Positions 1 through 8,717 of a DNA stretch of 64,000 nt are shown here, one piece after another; positions within the stretch are counted from its first letter, which is position 1; the number at the start of each line of letters is the position of its first letter. The stretch lies in assembly GCA_947466225.1 (NCBI GenBank), contig CANIBL010000002.1, forward strand, positions 29,290 to 93,289, read 5' to 3'. The stretch comes from Deltaproteobacteria bacterium. GTDB lineage: Bacteria > Bdellovibrionota_B > Oligoflexia > Oligoflexales > Bog-1112. The notes under the pieces are model-generated. The model was not told the DNA's origin, made no database searches, and saw nothing but the letters and a program-made list of their open reading frames with translations. The translations under genes were made by a program, and so were the position numbers.

Positions 1-1
1 T

Positions 2-145
2 TTAACCTATAACCAAGGGATTCAGAAAATGAAAGTCTTGGGCGTGGATCTTTCCAGTCAGGCTTCTGTGAAAGCGGCTGTGGAGAGTACGACGAAAACA
101 GGCATTTTGCCGGGTAATAGCGCAGCAGCTCCTTCGGGGGAGTAA
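2..145 (+). CDS. C-terminal end of an unrecognised protein (partial)
   Basis: An open frame enters from the window edge and stops with TAA at 143-145, giving 47 residues. The tail is small-residue rich (ending Ser-Ala-Ala-Ala-Pro-Ser-Gly-Glu), with a GVDLSSQ stretch before it. No family is recognisable from this fragment. The stop codon overlaps the left arm of a palindromic repeat. The frame is inferred to be coding because it is open to the edge and stops exactly at the repeat; a chance open frame of this length cannot be excluded. Confidence 0.5.
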   Translation, partial: LTYNQGIQKMKVLGVDLSSQASVKAAVESTTKTGILPGNSAAAPSGE

Positions 146-188
146 TTTTTACTCGAGAAACTGCGCAGCGGGTGCCCCGGTAAAAATT
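144..188. repeat. Family A palindromic repeat, copy 1
   Basis: Outer arms AATTTTTAC (144-152) and GTAAAAATT (180-188) are perfect complements. Between them lies the family core AACTGCGCAGCGGG. Like the other copies it has a T-tract at the 5' side and an A-tract at the 3' side on both strands, so it is not a standard intrinsic terminator. It sits between two convergent genes. Confidence 0.75.
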
Positions 189-197
189 ACAGCCAAA

Positions 198-1601
198 TCA
201 ATATGCATTCTGATGTACAAAACCCTTCCAGATCGTAAAAAATAAAATCTTGCAATCAAACCAAAGAGACCAATTCTTTACATAATATAGATCACACTCA
301 ATGCGTTTTTGTAAATCGGTGCTGCCCCTCCACCCATTGATTTGGGCCCATCCCGTCATGCCAGCCTTTACTTTGTGGCGCAACATATACTGGGGAATTT
401 GGGTGCGAAATTGATCCACAAAAACAGCGCGTTCTGGGCGAGGTCCAACGAGACTCATATCTCCCTGGAGTACATTGAGTAGCTGAGGTAGCTCATCTAA
501 GCTGGTGGCACGCAAAAATTTTCCGATTTTTGTTACACGAGCATCATTTTTTTTTGCCCAAACAGCACCGGATTCTTTTTCTGCTGTAACCGACATCGAG
601 CGAAATTTTCGCATGAAAAAACGATTTCCATCAAGCCCCACTCGTTCCTGCAAGTAAAAAATCGGGCCGCGAGATGTGAGTTTGATCAATGCAACAATCA
701 GTAGCATGAGAGGGGAGAAAAGCAAAAGGGCAAATAAAGAGCCAGCTATATCCAATATGCGTTTTTGGATAGCCCCGATTCCAGTCAATGCTGTTTCGTG
801 AGGGAAAAATGCGGGCACTTGTTGAATATATTGAATAGGAGAAGGCACTTGTTGATATATTGTTAAATCTGGAATTATTACCACTTCAGGGATTTGGTTC
901 CAGATGGTTTCAAGTTCAGCCTGTAATTTTTGGTATTGTGCATGGGATAATGCAATAATCAAGGATCTAGCATACTGTTGAGAAAAATAGCGTTCCATGT
1001 TTTCTTCCATCCGCATGGGCCATTTTTTGGTGAGACAAAAGAGTTGGGCTTCTTCTTTCTCTTCTGCGTTTCCAACGGAATGAACGGCTTCTACTTCCCA
1101 AGGCTGCGGTAAATTTTGTAAAAAAGTCTCGACTTCTTGCAACCTTCCACCGGTAGCTAAAATGAGGATCTGTTGGGGGGGGATATTTTTTCGGTGATGC
1201 CGCATATACTTGCGGAAAAGACTGCGAAATCCCATGAGTCCGATAGGGTGAATGCAAGCAAATAAGGCAAGCGTTACCCGAGAGTAATGGTATTCCTCAT
1301 AAAAAAAGGTCACAGCCAAAAAGAGTAACGTGGCAATGAGACAAGCACGTAACACTCCCATTGCCTCCAAAAAAGGCGTACGGAAGTGAGCGCTGTATAT
1401 GCCCATACCATGAAAAACAGCCGTCCAAATGAGTGCGATAAAGGGCAGAAGTTTAATGTACAGGCTCCAGTTTGGGATGCCTTTTTCTGCAGATAAATAA
1501 GTATAAAAACGGAGATAAAACGACAAAATCCAGAGAAGACATACGAGGAGTATATCCATGCTGACTTTGATCGGAGACAAAGAGGGATTATGAAAACGCA
1601 T
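198..1601 (-). CDS. Polyprenyl-phosphate sugar-1-phosphate transferase (WcaJ/WbaP-type)
   Basis: 467 residues. The N-terminal third is hydrophobic with about five membrane segments. A less conserved CoA-binding-like middle follows, then the bacterial sugar transferase domain (about residues 275-467) with KRILDIAGS, a membrane helix, YLQERVG, RKFRSM, SLDELPQLLNVLQGDMSLVGPRPE and the C-terminal KAGMTGWAQINGWRG. This family transfers a hexose-1-phosphate to undecaprenyl phosphate, the first step of exopolysaccharide or O-unit assembly, in the inner membrane. It lies 4 nt after the glycosyltransferase gene (its stop is at 1606), so the two are probably one transcript. The sugar used cannot be read from the sequence. 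Confidence 0.92.
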   Translation of the reverse strand: MRFHNPSLSPIKVSMDILLVCLLWILSFYLRFYTYLSAEKGIPNWSLYIKLLPFIALIWTAVFHGMGIYSAHFRTPFLEAMGVLRACLIATLLFLAVTFFYEEYHYSRVTLALFACIHPIGLMGFRSLFRKYMRHHRKNIPPQQILILATGGRLQEVETFLQNLPQPWEVEAVHSVGNAEEKEEAQLFCLTKKWPMRMEENMERYFSQQYARSLIIALSHAQYQKLQAELETIWNQIPEVVIIPDLTIYQQVPSPIQYIQQVPAFFPHETALTGIGAIQKRILDIAGSLFALLLFSPLMLLIVALIKLTSRGPIFYLQERVGLDGNRFFMRKFRSMSVTAEKESGAVWAKKNDARVTKIGKFLRATSLDELPQLLNVLQGDMSLVGPRPERAVFVDQFRTQIPQYMLRHKVKAGMTGWAQINGWRGSTDLQKRIECDLYYVKNWSLWFDCKILFFTIWKGFVHQNAY

Positions 1602-1605
1602 GAGA

Positions 1606-2694
1606 TTATTCTCTACCTAAAAGGGTATCGATTTCTTTTTGGATGCGACGAATAAACGTAGTCTCTCCAAACTGCTGGGAAGCACTATACAAGATTTCTG
1701 GGCTAAATTGTAGCGCCTCAAATTTCATCATTGCTTCCTGTAAAGAAGAAACGGTTTGCTCCGAAAAGAAAAGACCGGTTTTTCCTTCTTCTATATAGTC
1801 TAAGGCCCCCCCCTTCTTTATAGCAATGACGGGTGTGCCTTGTGCCATAGCTTCAACTGGGAGTATGCCAAAATCTTCAATCCCTGGAAATAACAAGGCT
1901 TGGGCTTCTCCAAGCAGTTGATGTAACGTTGCATCATCTGGGCTGTGGATAAACTGGGTGAGCGGGCCAGCAGCTGCTCGAAGCTTGGCTTCTTCTGAGC
2001 CAAATCCTGCAACTATGAGGTTTTTATTCATTTTTTTGCAGGCTTCTATAGCGATCTCCAATCGTTTATAGGGTACCCAAGCGCCCGCCACTAGGTAGTA
2101 CTCCTTTTTTTTCCATTGAGGTGATTGAGTCGGTATTTGGATAGGGGGGGGAATTACCGTGGAATCACGTCGATAATAGCGTTGAATTCGTTGGGCAACA
2201 AAATGAGAGTTGGCTACAAACTGGTCTACACGGGCGGAGCTGGTGACATCCCACATCCGAAGTTGAGTCGCCAATAGGTTGGCAATAAAGGAAAGTCCTG
2301 GGATTTTACCGTAGGTAGAAAAATAAAACTTTTGTTGGTCCCAGATATATCGCATGGGAGCATGTAAGTAGCATAGATGCTTGGCTTGTGGGCCCGGAAT
2401 AATGCCTTTGGCTACACAAGACGAGGAACTAATAATGAGGTCATAGGCCGTTAGGTCGAAAGATTCGATGATAGATGGATAGAAGGCGAGCAGAAATTCT
2501 TTGCGCATCCCCACAAACCGATTGAGATTTTTGGGGAAAATAATTTCTCGTTGGGTCAAGCTGAGGGGCAGCTTCTTTGGATCATAGAATAAGGTATAGA
2601 TCGGCGCCGAGGGAAACAAGGTTGCCAATTGCTCCAATACCTTCTCCCCACCTCGGTAGGTGACCAACCAGTCATGGACCAATGCAACTTTCAA
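1606..2694 (-). CDS. GT4-family glycosyltransferase
   Basis: 362 residues beginning KVALVHDWLVTYRGGEKVLEQL, the typical N-terminus of GT-B glycosyltransferases of the WbaZ/RfaB kind. The C-terminal half has the group 1 nucleotide-sugar binding pattern: a GAWVPYKRLEIAIEA segment, AGFGSEE, and FPGIEDFGILPVEAMAQGTPVIA with the family E-x7-E element. The start is TTG at 2692-2694, chosen because GGAGG lies 6 nt upstream. It is first in a two-gene unit with the sugar transferase and probably adds a sugar to the same lipid-linked oligosaccharide. Donor and acceptor are unknown. Confidence 0.9.
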   Translation of the reverse strand: MKVALVHDWLVTYRGGEKVLEQLATLFPSAPIYTLFYDPKKLPLSLTQREIIFPKNLNRFVGMRKEFLLAFYPSIIESFDLTAYDLIISSSSCVAKGIIPGPQAKHLCYLHAPMRYIWDQQKFYFSTYGKIPGLSFIANLLATQLRMWDVTSSARVDQFVANSHFVAQRIQRYYRRDSTVIPPPIQIPTQSPQWKKKEYYLVAGAWVPYKRLEIAIEACKKMNKNLIVAGFGSEEAKLRAAAGPLTQFIHSPDDATLHQLLGEAQALLFPGIEDFGILPVEAMAQGTPVIAIKKGGALDYIEEGKTGLFFSEQTVSSLQEAMMKFEALQFSPEILYSASQQFGETTFIRRIQKEIDTLLGRE

Positions 2695-2936
2695 GGGTGC
2701 CTCCGTTCAGTCATTTTTTCCCTTTTTGTAGAACCAAGGAAAAAACAAAATATACCTATTCGTAACAAAATGGGCGTAAATTGCTTGTCAGCAAAGAGTT
2801 CGTTTAAGATTAGATTGATGGACATCAAGCAAAAACATGGCAGTACTCTATATTTGAATACCTACTCTTCCAATATAATTCCTTTTGTTTTCTTGCGATA
2901 TGCCTTTTTGGTTGTCGTTGTCACCAGGGGGTATTG

Positions 2937-4037
2937 ATGTCTATAGATGCCACCAAAGAGATCTTAGAAGCCAGAAAACTGTTGTTACAAGAGAGCAAAA
3001 CGGAAGAAGACCCCCTTTCCCTTTTCCCAGAGGTTGTAGCCCAAAGCCCCCAGATGCATCAAGTACTCCAGTTGGTAGCCAAAATGGCAAAAACCAATGG
3101 ATCTGTACTGATTTTGGGGGAGAGCGGTACAGGCAAAGAGCTGATTGCCTCGGCTCTTCATCGACTGTCTCATCGGGCCCATCATCCGTTCATTGCCATA
3201 AATTGTAGTGCCATTCCGGATGAATTATTGGAGTCAGAGCTATTTGGACATGTAAAAGGCGCCTTTACCGGGGCAGATCGTCAGCGAGAGGGGTATTTCG
3301 GTACCGCAAATCAAGGTACGGTTTTTTTAGATGAAATTGGAGATATGTCGCTGCGATTGCAGGCAAAATTACTGCGGGTCTTGCAGGAAAAAACATATTC
3401 TCCCGTAGGTAGCAATCGAGTTTTGGATGCGGATGTGCGAATCATTGCCGCTACCAATGTGGATTTAGAAAAAGCCATTAAAGAACAAAGTTTTCGATTG
3501 GATCTCTACTATCGATTACATGTCTTGCCCCTGAATCTTCCTCCCTTGCGGGAGCGAGCAGGAGACATTGAATGTCTGCTATACCATTTTCTTGAAATTG
3601 CCAATCAGGTGCATAGAAAAGAGGTGCCATGTTGGTTTTCCCCTGATGCCATGACGATACTGCGCCAGTATGAATGGCCGGGAAACATTCGACAGCTGCA
3701 AAATATTATTGAGCGACTTGTGATTGTAAAAGAGGGGGGCGAAATTACAGCGCAGGAGCTTCCGGCAGAATGTCTTGTTGTGCAAGAGGGGGGGCGTGCT
3801 CACTCTGCTGCGCCGAAAGTCTTTGCAGCGATGCGGAGTGCACACTATCCAAAAGAATTTGGCTCACTTCCGATAGAAGGGATTAACCTCACACAAGTGA
3901 TGGAGGATTTTGAGAATCGCTACATTCTAGAGGCATTGGAGCGTACGCAGAATAATAAAAATCAAGCGGCACGCTTGCTGGGGTTGAATCGGACTACGTT
4001 GGTGGAGAGATTGAAAAAGCGTAAGATTGGGGTTTAA
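2937..4037 (+). CDS. Sigma54-dependent transcriptional activator (AAA+ and Fis-type HTH, no receiver domain)
   Basis: 366 residues. The short N-terminus (about 40 residues) has no recognisable receiver or GAF domain. The sigma54-interaction AAA+ domain has Walker A GESGTGKE near residue 62, the sigma54-contact loop GAFTGA, Walker B FLDEIGD, and the arginine-finger region SFRLDLYYRL. The C-terminus has a Fis-type HTH (NNKNQAARLLGLNRTTLVERL). The start ATG at 2937 has AGGGGG just upstream; a TTG one codon earlier is less likely. rpoN is present in the same window at 38.9-40.4 kb. With no receiver, control would have to come through a partner protein, a cryptic N-terminal sensor or expression level. 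Target genes are unknown. Confidence 0.92.
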   Translation: MSIDATKEILEARKLLLQESKTEEDPLSLFPEVVAQSPQMHQVLQLVAKMAKTNGSVLILGESGTGKELIASALHRLSHRAHHPFIAINCSAIPDELLESELFGHVKGAFTGADRQREGYFGTANQGTVFLDEIGDMSLRLQAKLLRVLQEKTYSPVGSNRVLDADVRIIAATNVDLEKAIKEQSFRLDLYYRLHVLPLNLPPLRERAGDIECLLYHFLEIANQVHRKEVPCWFSPDAMTILRQYEWPGNIRQLQNIIERLVIVKEGGEITAQELPAECLVVQEGGRAHSAAPKVFAAMRSAHYPKEFGSLPIEGINLTQVMEDFENRYILEALERTQNNKNQAARLLGLNRTTLVERLKKRKIGV

Positions 4038-4038
4038 C

Positions 4039-4077
4039 TTTTTCTGGGGAAACTGCGCAGCTGGGTCCCCAGAAAAA
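4039..4077. repeat. Family A palindromic repeat, copy 2
   Basis: TTTTTCTGGGGA (4039-4050) pairs perfectly with TCCCCAGAAAAA (4066-4077) around the core AACTGCGCAGCTGGG. It lies between two convergent genes. Either strand reads T-tract, stem, A-tract, the reverse of a canonical rho-independent terminator. It could still end transcription by structure, but no trailing U-run follows the stem. Confidence 0.85.
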
Positions 4078-4083
4078 CACACA

Positions 4084-4638
4084 CTACATAGAAAGAACTT
4101 CTTGCTCTTTCTTCGCTACTTTATCATCAAGTAACTTGGTGTATTCGTCTGTGACACGCTGCACTTCTTTTAATAGCTTTTTGCTCTCATCTTCGTTGAG
4201 AGCTTTGTCCTTTTCCGCTTTCTTCACATCAGCATTGGCGTCTTGTCGAATTTTACGCAAACCAACTTTGGCTTCTTCTCCGCATTTACGGACGTTCTTC
4301 GCAAGCTCTTTACGACGTTCTTCATTAAGCGGAGGAATCGGCAACCGAATGACATTTCCGTCATTGGTGGGTTGAATTCCAATGTCTGCCATTTGAATGC
4401 CGCGCTCAATGGCAGTGATCAGTTTCTTCTCAAACGGTGCCACAACGATGGTGCGTGCATCTGGTGTAGAAAGAGCCGCCACTTGGTTGAGAGGGGTCAA
4501 GGTTCCATAATAGTCGACGCGTACTCCATCCAAGAGAGAAACAGAAGCGCGTCCGGTGCGAAGACGGGTAAGGTCTTTTTCAAAGCCTTGTACCCGAAGT
4601 TTCATTTCTTTGTCACATCCCATCAAAATTGCATGCAT
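4084..4638 (-). CDS. frr: Ribosome recycling factor
   Basis: 184 residues, the usual family length (about 185). The seven-residue family signatures are present: FEKDLTRLRTGRAS, YYGTLTPLNQVA, DARTIVVAPFEK, PTNDGNVIRLPIPPLNEERRKEL and the long C-terminal helix with many Lys and Glu. RRF works with EF-G to split post-termination ribosomes. The start ATG at 4638 (MHAILMGCDKEM) is preceded by GAAGGAG; a start 15 codons upstream would add unconserved sequence. It is last in rpsB-tsf-pyrH-frr, 25 nt after pyrH. Confidence 0.97.
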   Translation of the reverse strand: MHAILMGCDKEMKLRVQGFEKDLTRLRTGRASVSLLDGVRVDYYGTLTPLNQVAALSTPDARTIVVAPFEKKLITAIERGIQMADIGIQPTNDGNVIRLPIPPLNEERRKELAKNVRKCGEEAKVGLRKIRQDANADVKKAEKDKALNEDESKKLLKEVQRVTDEYTKLLDDKVAKKEQEVLSM

Positions 4639-4663
4639 GGTCTTTTCTCCTTCATCATCGAAC

Positions 4664-5377
4664 TTAGCGAACGGTGGTTCCAACGGTTGGATCGGTTATT
4701 GCGCGTAGAACGCTGCCCTTTTCTCCCAGTTGGAATACCTTAATGGGCATGTTGACATCCATGCACATGGTTATTGCGGTGGCGTCCATCACTTGTAAAT
4801 TTTTAGAAATTACATCTAGATAGGTGAGCTCATCGAACTTGCGTGCATTGACATTTTTCTTCGGATCACAGTCATAGATCCCATCCACCTTCGTGGCTTT
4901 GTAAATCATGTCTGCCCCGACTTCTCGCGCGCGCAAGCTAGCGGCTGTATCGGTGGTGAAAAGCGGGTTGCCGGTGCCCCCAGCAAAAATCACCACCCGT
5001 TTTTCCATCAAGTGCTTGATGGCTTTTCTGCGTATGTAAGGTTCTGCCAATTCTGGCATGTGAATTGCGGTCATCACACGGGTGCGTAGACCACACTTAT
5101 TTTCAATCACTTCTTGGAGTGCGAGGCCATTGATACAGGTCGCGAGCATACCCATATAATCGGCAGCTGCGCGATCCATACAAAGAGAACCAACTTGGGA
5201 GCCCCGGAATATATTTCCGCCTCCAATTACAACCGCAATCTCATATCCAGCATGGTGGACAGAGGCAATTTCCTCTGCGATTCGTTCAATAGAAGCAGGA
5301 TCGATTCCGTGGCCAGGAACCCCACCGAGCATTTCTCCTGAGATTTTCAGCATGACACGCTTGGGTAGTGTTGACAC
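4664..5377 (-). CDS. pyrH: Uridylate kinase
   Basis: 237 residues. UMP kinase of the amino acid kinase fold: KRVMLKISGEML at the N-terminus (phosphate loop), VVIGGGNIFRG, DRAAADYMGMLATCING, FAGGTGNPLFTTDTAASLRA and the C-terminal VVDATA-like segment (QVMDATAITMCMD). It converts UMP to UDP with ATP. The start chosen is GTG at 5377 with GGAG upstream, which matches where homologues begin; a 25-codon upstream extension would overlap tsf. Part of the rpsB-tsf-pyrH-frr unit. Confidence 0.95.
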   Translation of the reverse strand: MSTLPKRVMLKISGEMLGGVPGHGIDPASIERIAEEIASVHHAGYEIAVVIGGGNIFRGSQVGSLCMDRAAADYMGMLATCINGLALQEVIENKCGLRTRVMTAIHMPELAEPYIRRKAIKHLMEKRVVIFAGGTGNPLFTTDTAASLRAREVGADMIYKATKVDGIYDCDPKKNVNARKFDELTYLDVISKNLQVMDATAITMCMDVNMPIKVFQLGEKGSVLRAITDPTVGTTVR

Positions 5378-5417
5378 GATGGGGCTCCATTTGAATAGGT
5401 GAAAGGGCAAATTCAAC

Positions 5418-6317
5418 TTAGTGTTGAGACATCGATGCGACTTCTTCCGCAAAATTCTGGGCTTTTACTTCAATGCCCTCTCCCAATTGGAAGCGAGCGA
5501 ATTGTACTGGCTTCAAACCCAACTTGGTGCTGTCGACATACTCGAGTACGCTTTGCTTGGGTTCTTTAATGAAAGGCTGCTCAATCAAGCAAACTTCCTT
5601 GTAGAATTTGCTCATCTGGCCATCGACGATCTTGTCGACCATGGCTTCTGGTTTGCCTTGCTCCAAGAGCTTCTTGCGGGCCAGCTCTCGCTCTTGATCC
5701 AACTCCTTGGTTACGACATCGGCAGCTTGGAAGTAGCGAGGGGCAGCAGCCGCTACATGCATGGCAAGATCAGCGCCTACAGTATCTGCAGCTGCACTGC
5801 GTGCGCCTTGTAAGCCGACCAATACGCCAATACGCCCGCCCATGTGAATGTAACGCGCAATGAAGCCATCCGCTACTTGCATGGCTTGCAAGCGACGAAG
5901 GTTCATGTTCTCGCCTACCTTCACAATCAGCTCCATCAAGGTTTGCTCGACAGAGGCGCCGCTTGGCATCTTAGCCGTCTTCAATGCTTCGATGCTCTCG
6001 ATTTTTTCCTCAAGGGCAACCTGAGCAGCTTCTCGAGCGAAGGTTCGGAAGCTTTCGTTCTTGCCGGCAAAATCGGTCTCGCAGTTAATTTCGAGGACCA
6101 CAGCACGGGTATGATCAGCAGAAAGGGCGATCTCTACGATCCCTTCGGCTGCAACGCGATCTGCTTTTGTTGCGGCGCGGGACATGCCTCTCTCTCGAAG
6201 CCACAAAATGGCTTTTTCCATATCGCCGCTGGACTCAACAAGTGCTTTCTTGCACTCCATCATGCCAACGCCGGTTTTTTCTCGCAATTCTTTTACTTGC
6301 GCTGCTGAAATGTTCAT
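5418..6317 (-). CDS. tsf: Elongation factor Ts
   Basis: 299 residues. The N-terminal UBA-like domain has VKELREKTGVGMMECKKAL. The core begins with VVLEINCETDFAGKNESF (the TDFV-type element that contacts EF-Tu) and continues through the dimerisation region to a C-terminal VCLIEQPFIKEPKQSV motif. EF-Ts exchanges GDP for GTP on EF-Tu. AGAAGGAAG precedes the ATG. It sits 26 nt after rpsB, the usual bacterial pair. Confidence 0.97.
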   Translation of the reverse strand: MNISAAQVKELREKTGVGMMECKKALVESSGDMEKAILWLRERGMSRAATKADRVAAEGIVEIALSADHTRAVVLEINCETDFAGKNESFRTFAREAAQVALEEKIESIEALKTAKMPSGASVEQTLMELIVKVGENMNLRRLQAMQVADGFIARYIHMGGRIGVLVGLQGARSAAADTVGADLAMHVAAAAPRYFQAADVVTKELDQERELARKKLLEQGKPEAMVDKIVDGQMSKFYKEVCLIEQPFIKEPKQSVLEYVDSTKLGLKPVQFARFQLGEGIEVKAQNFAEEVASMSQH

Positions 6318-6343
6318 CGCGGTAGCTTCCTTCTGTCTAGATC

Positions 6344-7174
6344 TTATTCTTTGTTGCTATCTGAATCGGTGCCGACAACTTCAGAGGCTTCCGGGCGCTT
6401 TTTCATGACTTTAACGGAGTGACCGCTTTTGTCAAAAATGGTGCCCTCTTGGGTAGCGCTGAGCTGAGCATCTTCTCTGAACTCGCCTTTGCGTTGGCTG
6501 CCGGCAATACAGGCTTCTGCTACAGAGCGAATGAAAAGGTCAATGGACTTTACGCTGTCATCGTTTCCTGGAATCGGATAGGTGATTCCTTCTGGGTCGG
6601 CATTGGTATCCGCGATGGCAATGATGGGGATTCCCATTTTGCGTGCTTCTTTTACCGCAGTGTGCTCTTTGTGGGCATCAGAGATGAACAAGGCCTTTGG
6701 CAACCCGGGCATATCCTTGATCCCACCAAGGTTGCGCTCCAGCTTTTCGCGTTCGCGCTCCATGTTCAATACTTCGCGCTTCGTCAGTTTGGCGTAGGTG
6801 CCGTCTTCTGACATTTTTTCCATTTTCTTCAAGCGTTGGATGCTTCTTTTAATGGTGGGGTAGTTGGTCAAGGTGCCGCCCAACCAGCGGAAATTGATGT
6901 AATACATGCCGCAACGCTTGGCTTCGGTAGCCGTAATGTCGCGTGCTTGGCGCTTGGTGCCGACGAAGAGGACGTGACCGCCGCGAGCGGTGGTTTCTTC
7001 AAGAAAATCACAGGCTTTCTTGAAGCTCTTTACGGTTTTTTGCAAATCGATGATGTGGATACCATTGCGAGAGCCGAAGATGAATTTGCGCATCTTGGGA
7101 TTCCAACGGCGACACTGGTGACCGTAGTGAACTCCGGCTTCCAACAGCTCTTTCATGTTGACATTTACAGACAT
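6344..7174 (-). CDS. rpsB: 30S ribosomal protein S2
   Basis: 276 residues, slightly longer than the common 240-260 because of a charged C-terminal tail. S2 signatures: MKELLEAGVHYGHQCRRWNPKM, FIFGSRNGIHIIDLQKT, FVGTKRQA, RWLGGTLTN, LPKALFISDAHKEHTAVKEA and IPIIAIADTNADPEGITYPIPGNDD. AAAGGA precedes the ATG. First gene of rpsB-tsf-pyrH-frr; the 250-bp divergent gap to rpmF must hold its promoter. Confidence 0.97.
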   Translation of the reverse strand: MSVNVNMKELLEAGVHYGHQCRRWNPKMRKFIFGSRNGIHIIDLQKTVKSFKKACDFLEETTARGGHVLFVGTKRQARDITATEAKRCGMYYINFRWLGGTLTNYPTIKRSIQRLKKMEKMSEDGTYAKLTKREVLNMEREREKLERNLGGIKDMPGLPKALFISDAHKEHTAVKEARKMGIPIIAIADTNADPEGITYPIPGNDDSVKSIDLFIRSVAEACIAGSQRKGEFREDAQLSATQEGTIFDKSGHSVKVMKKRPEASEVVGTDSDSNKE

Positions 7175-7348
7175 TTCTCAATCCTTTCAGGTTGTTCGTC
7201 AGTCTTCACCATGCTGCCTTTCATAGACAACACACCCTATTGTGAGAAGACTTGTGAAATAGGGAAATTAACCGCGAACAAGATACCGAGAAATACCCAA
7301 AGAGGCGAGAAAAAAATGCGGTACGAGCGCCACCAGACGCAATTCTCG

Positions 7349-7377
7349 TTGACCTCCGCCAGCATTCGGGGTATCTA
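7349..7377 (+). promoter_or_regulatory. Possible sigma70 promoter for rpmF
   Basis: TTGACC (7349-7354), a 17-bp spacer and TATCTA (7372-7377) lie about 50 bp before rpmF. The -35 matches consensus in 5 of 6 positions, but the -10 is weak, so this is tentative. Confidence 0.4.
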
Positions 7378-7424
7378 CGGAGGTTCCAAGCTAGATTTCA
7401 GGTTCCAATGGAGAGTAACTCAAT

Positions 7425-7652
7425 ATGCCAACCCCTAAGTTCCGGACCTCCGCTTCTAAACGAGATATGCGTCGGTCCCATCATGCGCTAACAGCCCCTG
7501 CTCTTTCCCTTTGCCCTAACTGCAAAGAGGCCAAGCGCCCTCACGTAGTTTGTGGTGGTTGTGGATTCTATGCAGGCCGCCAGGTCATCCAGGTGAAGAA
7601 CACTGCGACCAACTGGGATGGTTCTACACCAGCCAGCGACGACTCCAAGTAG
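7425..7652 (+). CDS. rpmF: 50S ribosomal protein L32
   Basis: 75 residues. The N-terminus PTPKFRTSASKRDMRRSHHAL is the bL32 signature, followed by a zinc-ribbon CPNC...CGGC and the GFYAGRQVI segment. A short extra Ser/Asp tail follows. AATGGAG lies upstream. In many bacteria rpmF is followed by plsX-fabH-fabD; here only fabD follows, with a palindromic repeat in the junction, and no DUF177/YceD gene precedes it. Confidence 0.96.
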   Translation: MPTPKFRTSASKRDMRRSHHALTAPALSLCPNCKEAKRPHVVCGGCGFYAGRQVIQVKNTATNWDGSTPASDDSK

Positions 7653-7660
7653 TACTTACT

Positions 7661-7699
7661 CGTCATCCCCACGCGGCCATCGGTCGCTGAGGGTGACGG
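7661..7699. repeat. Family B palindromic repeat between rpmF and fabD
   Basis: Begins CGTCATCCCC and ends GGGTGACGG; the ends pair as a hairpin (CGTCA with TGACG, CCC with GGG). The CGTCATCCCC start is shared with copies at 18.9, 31.8 and 37.5 kb. Confidence 0.65.
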
Positions 7700-7729
7700 A
7701 AACTTTCCTTTGCAAGAAGGATCCCGCTC

Positions 7730-8665
7730 ATGGCCCAGTGTCTTGCCATGTTTCCTGGTCAGGGTTCCCAGCGCGTGGGCATGGCCCGCGAGCTGTTGGA
7801 GCAATTTCCCTATACCCGCGTGTATTTTGAAGAAGCCGAAGACGCCAGCCGCATTCCCATACGAAAATTCTGCCTAGACGGTCCAGACGAAGACCTCGTG
7901 CTGACTGCGAACCAACAGCCCTGCTTGCTGACCGTAAGCTATGCGATGTGGAAAGTCTTGCAAGAAGAAGCGGGTTTTTCCCCTGAGTGGGTCGCTGGGC
8001 ATAGCCTCGGTGAGTACAGTGCTCTGGTAGCCAGCGAACGCTTGGCTTTTGCCCATGGCGTTTTTCTGGTGCGCCAAAGAGGACTCTTTATGCAGGAGGC
8101 CGTGCAGCAGGGAGGCGGTGCCATGCTTGCTGTAATGGGGCCCAATCTGGACTCCCTTCTGCCGGAACTTTGCGAAACCATATCTCGGGTTGCAAAAGCC
8201 CCTGTGGAAATCGCCAACTACAACAGCCCAGCGCAATGGATTCTCTCCGGGGATAAAGTGGCGGTGGATATGGTGGGGCTGCGATGTAAAGAAGCCAAGC
8301 TTCGTCTTGCGCCCTTGCCTGTGAGTGCCCCATTTCATTCTTCCCTAATGGCGCCGGCTCGGCACAAAATGGAGCCTTTGCTTGCCGCAACGACTCTCGC
8401 TGAGGGACAGGGGCGCATTTTGGCAAATTGCACAGGAAAAGAGGCTAGGCCGTATACGACAGACCTCTTGGCTACCCAGATCGATGGGGCGGTGCTCTGG
8501 CAACAGAGCATGCAAGCGGCTTTTGACGCCGGTGTGCGACGCTTTGTCGAGGTAGGACCTGGGAAGGTGCTCTCCGGGCTTGCTACAAGATGTGTCGGTG
8601 ACGCTATCGAGGTGGTTACTGTGGGGGACAGCCTTTGTGAGGCGGTTCGGGACTTTGTAAAGTAA
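7730..8665 (+). CDS. fabD: Malonyl-CoA:ACP transacylase
   Basis: 311 residues, normal for FabD. FPGQGSQRVGMAREL at the N-terminus, nucleophile motif GHSLGEYSAL (Ser near residue 92), an Arg in LVRQRGLFMQ, catalytic His in VSAPFHSSLM and a C-terminal EVGPGKVLSGL. It loads malonyl groups onto acyl carrier protein for fatty acid synthesis. AAGGA precedes the ATG. The usual neighbours plsX, fabH and fabG are absent here. Confidence 0.95.
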   Translation: MAQCLAMFPGQGSQRVGMARELLEQFPYTRVYFEEAEDASRIPIRKFCLDGPDEDLVLTANQQPCLLTVSYAMWKVLQEEAGFSPEWVAGHSLGEYSALVASERLAFAHGVFLVRQRGLFMQEAVQQGGGAMLAVMGPNLDSLLPELCETISRVAKAPVEIANYNSPAQWILSGDKVAVDMVGLRCKEAKLRLAPLPVSAPFHSSLMAPARHKMEPLLAATTLAEGQGRILANCTGKEARPYTTDLLATQIDGAVLWQQSMQAAFDAGVRRFVEVGPGKVLSGLATRCVGDAIEVVTVGDSLCEAVRDFVK

Positions 8666-8717
8666 ATCGAGGTGCTGGCCGATAGGGGGGGATATACAAA
8701 GTCATAGGGAGACGCGT

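Noticed and set aside
2629..2937. Open frame before the sigma54 activator
   Set aside because: It starts inside the glycosyltransferase gene on the opposite strand, lacks a ribosome-binding site and shows no motif.
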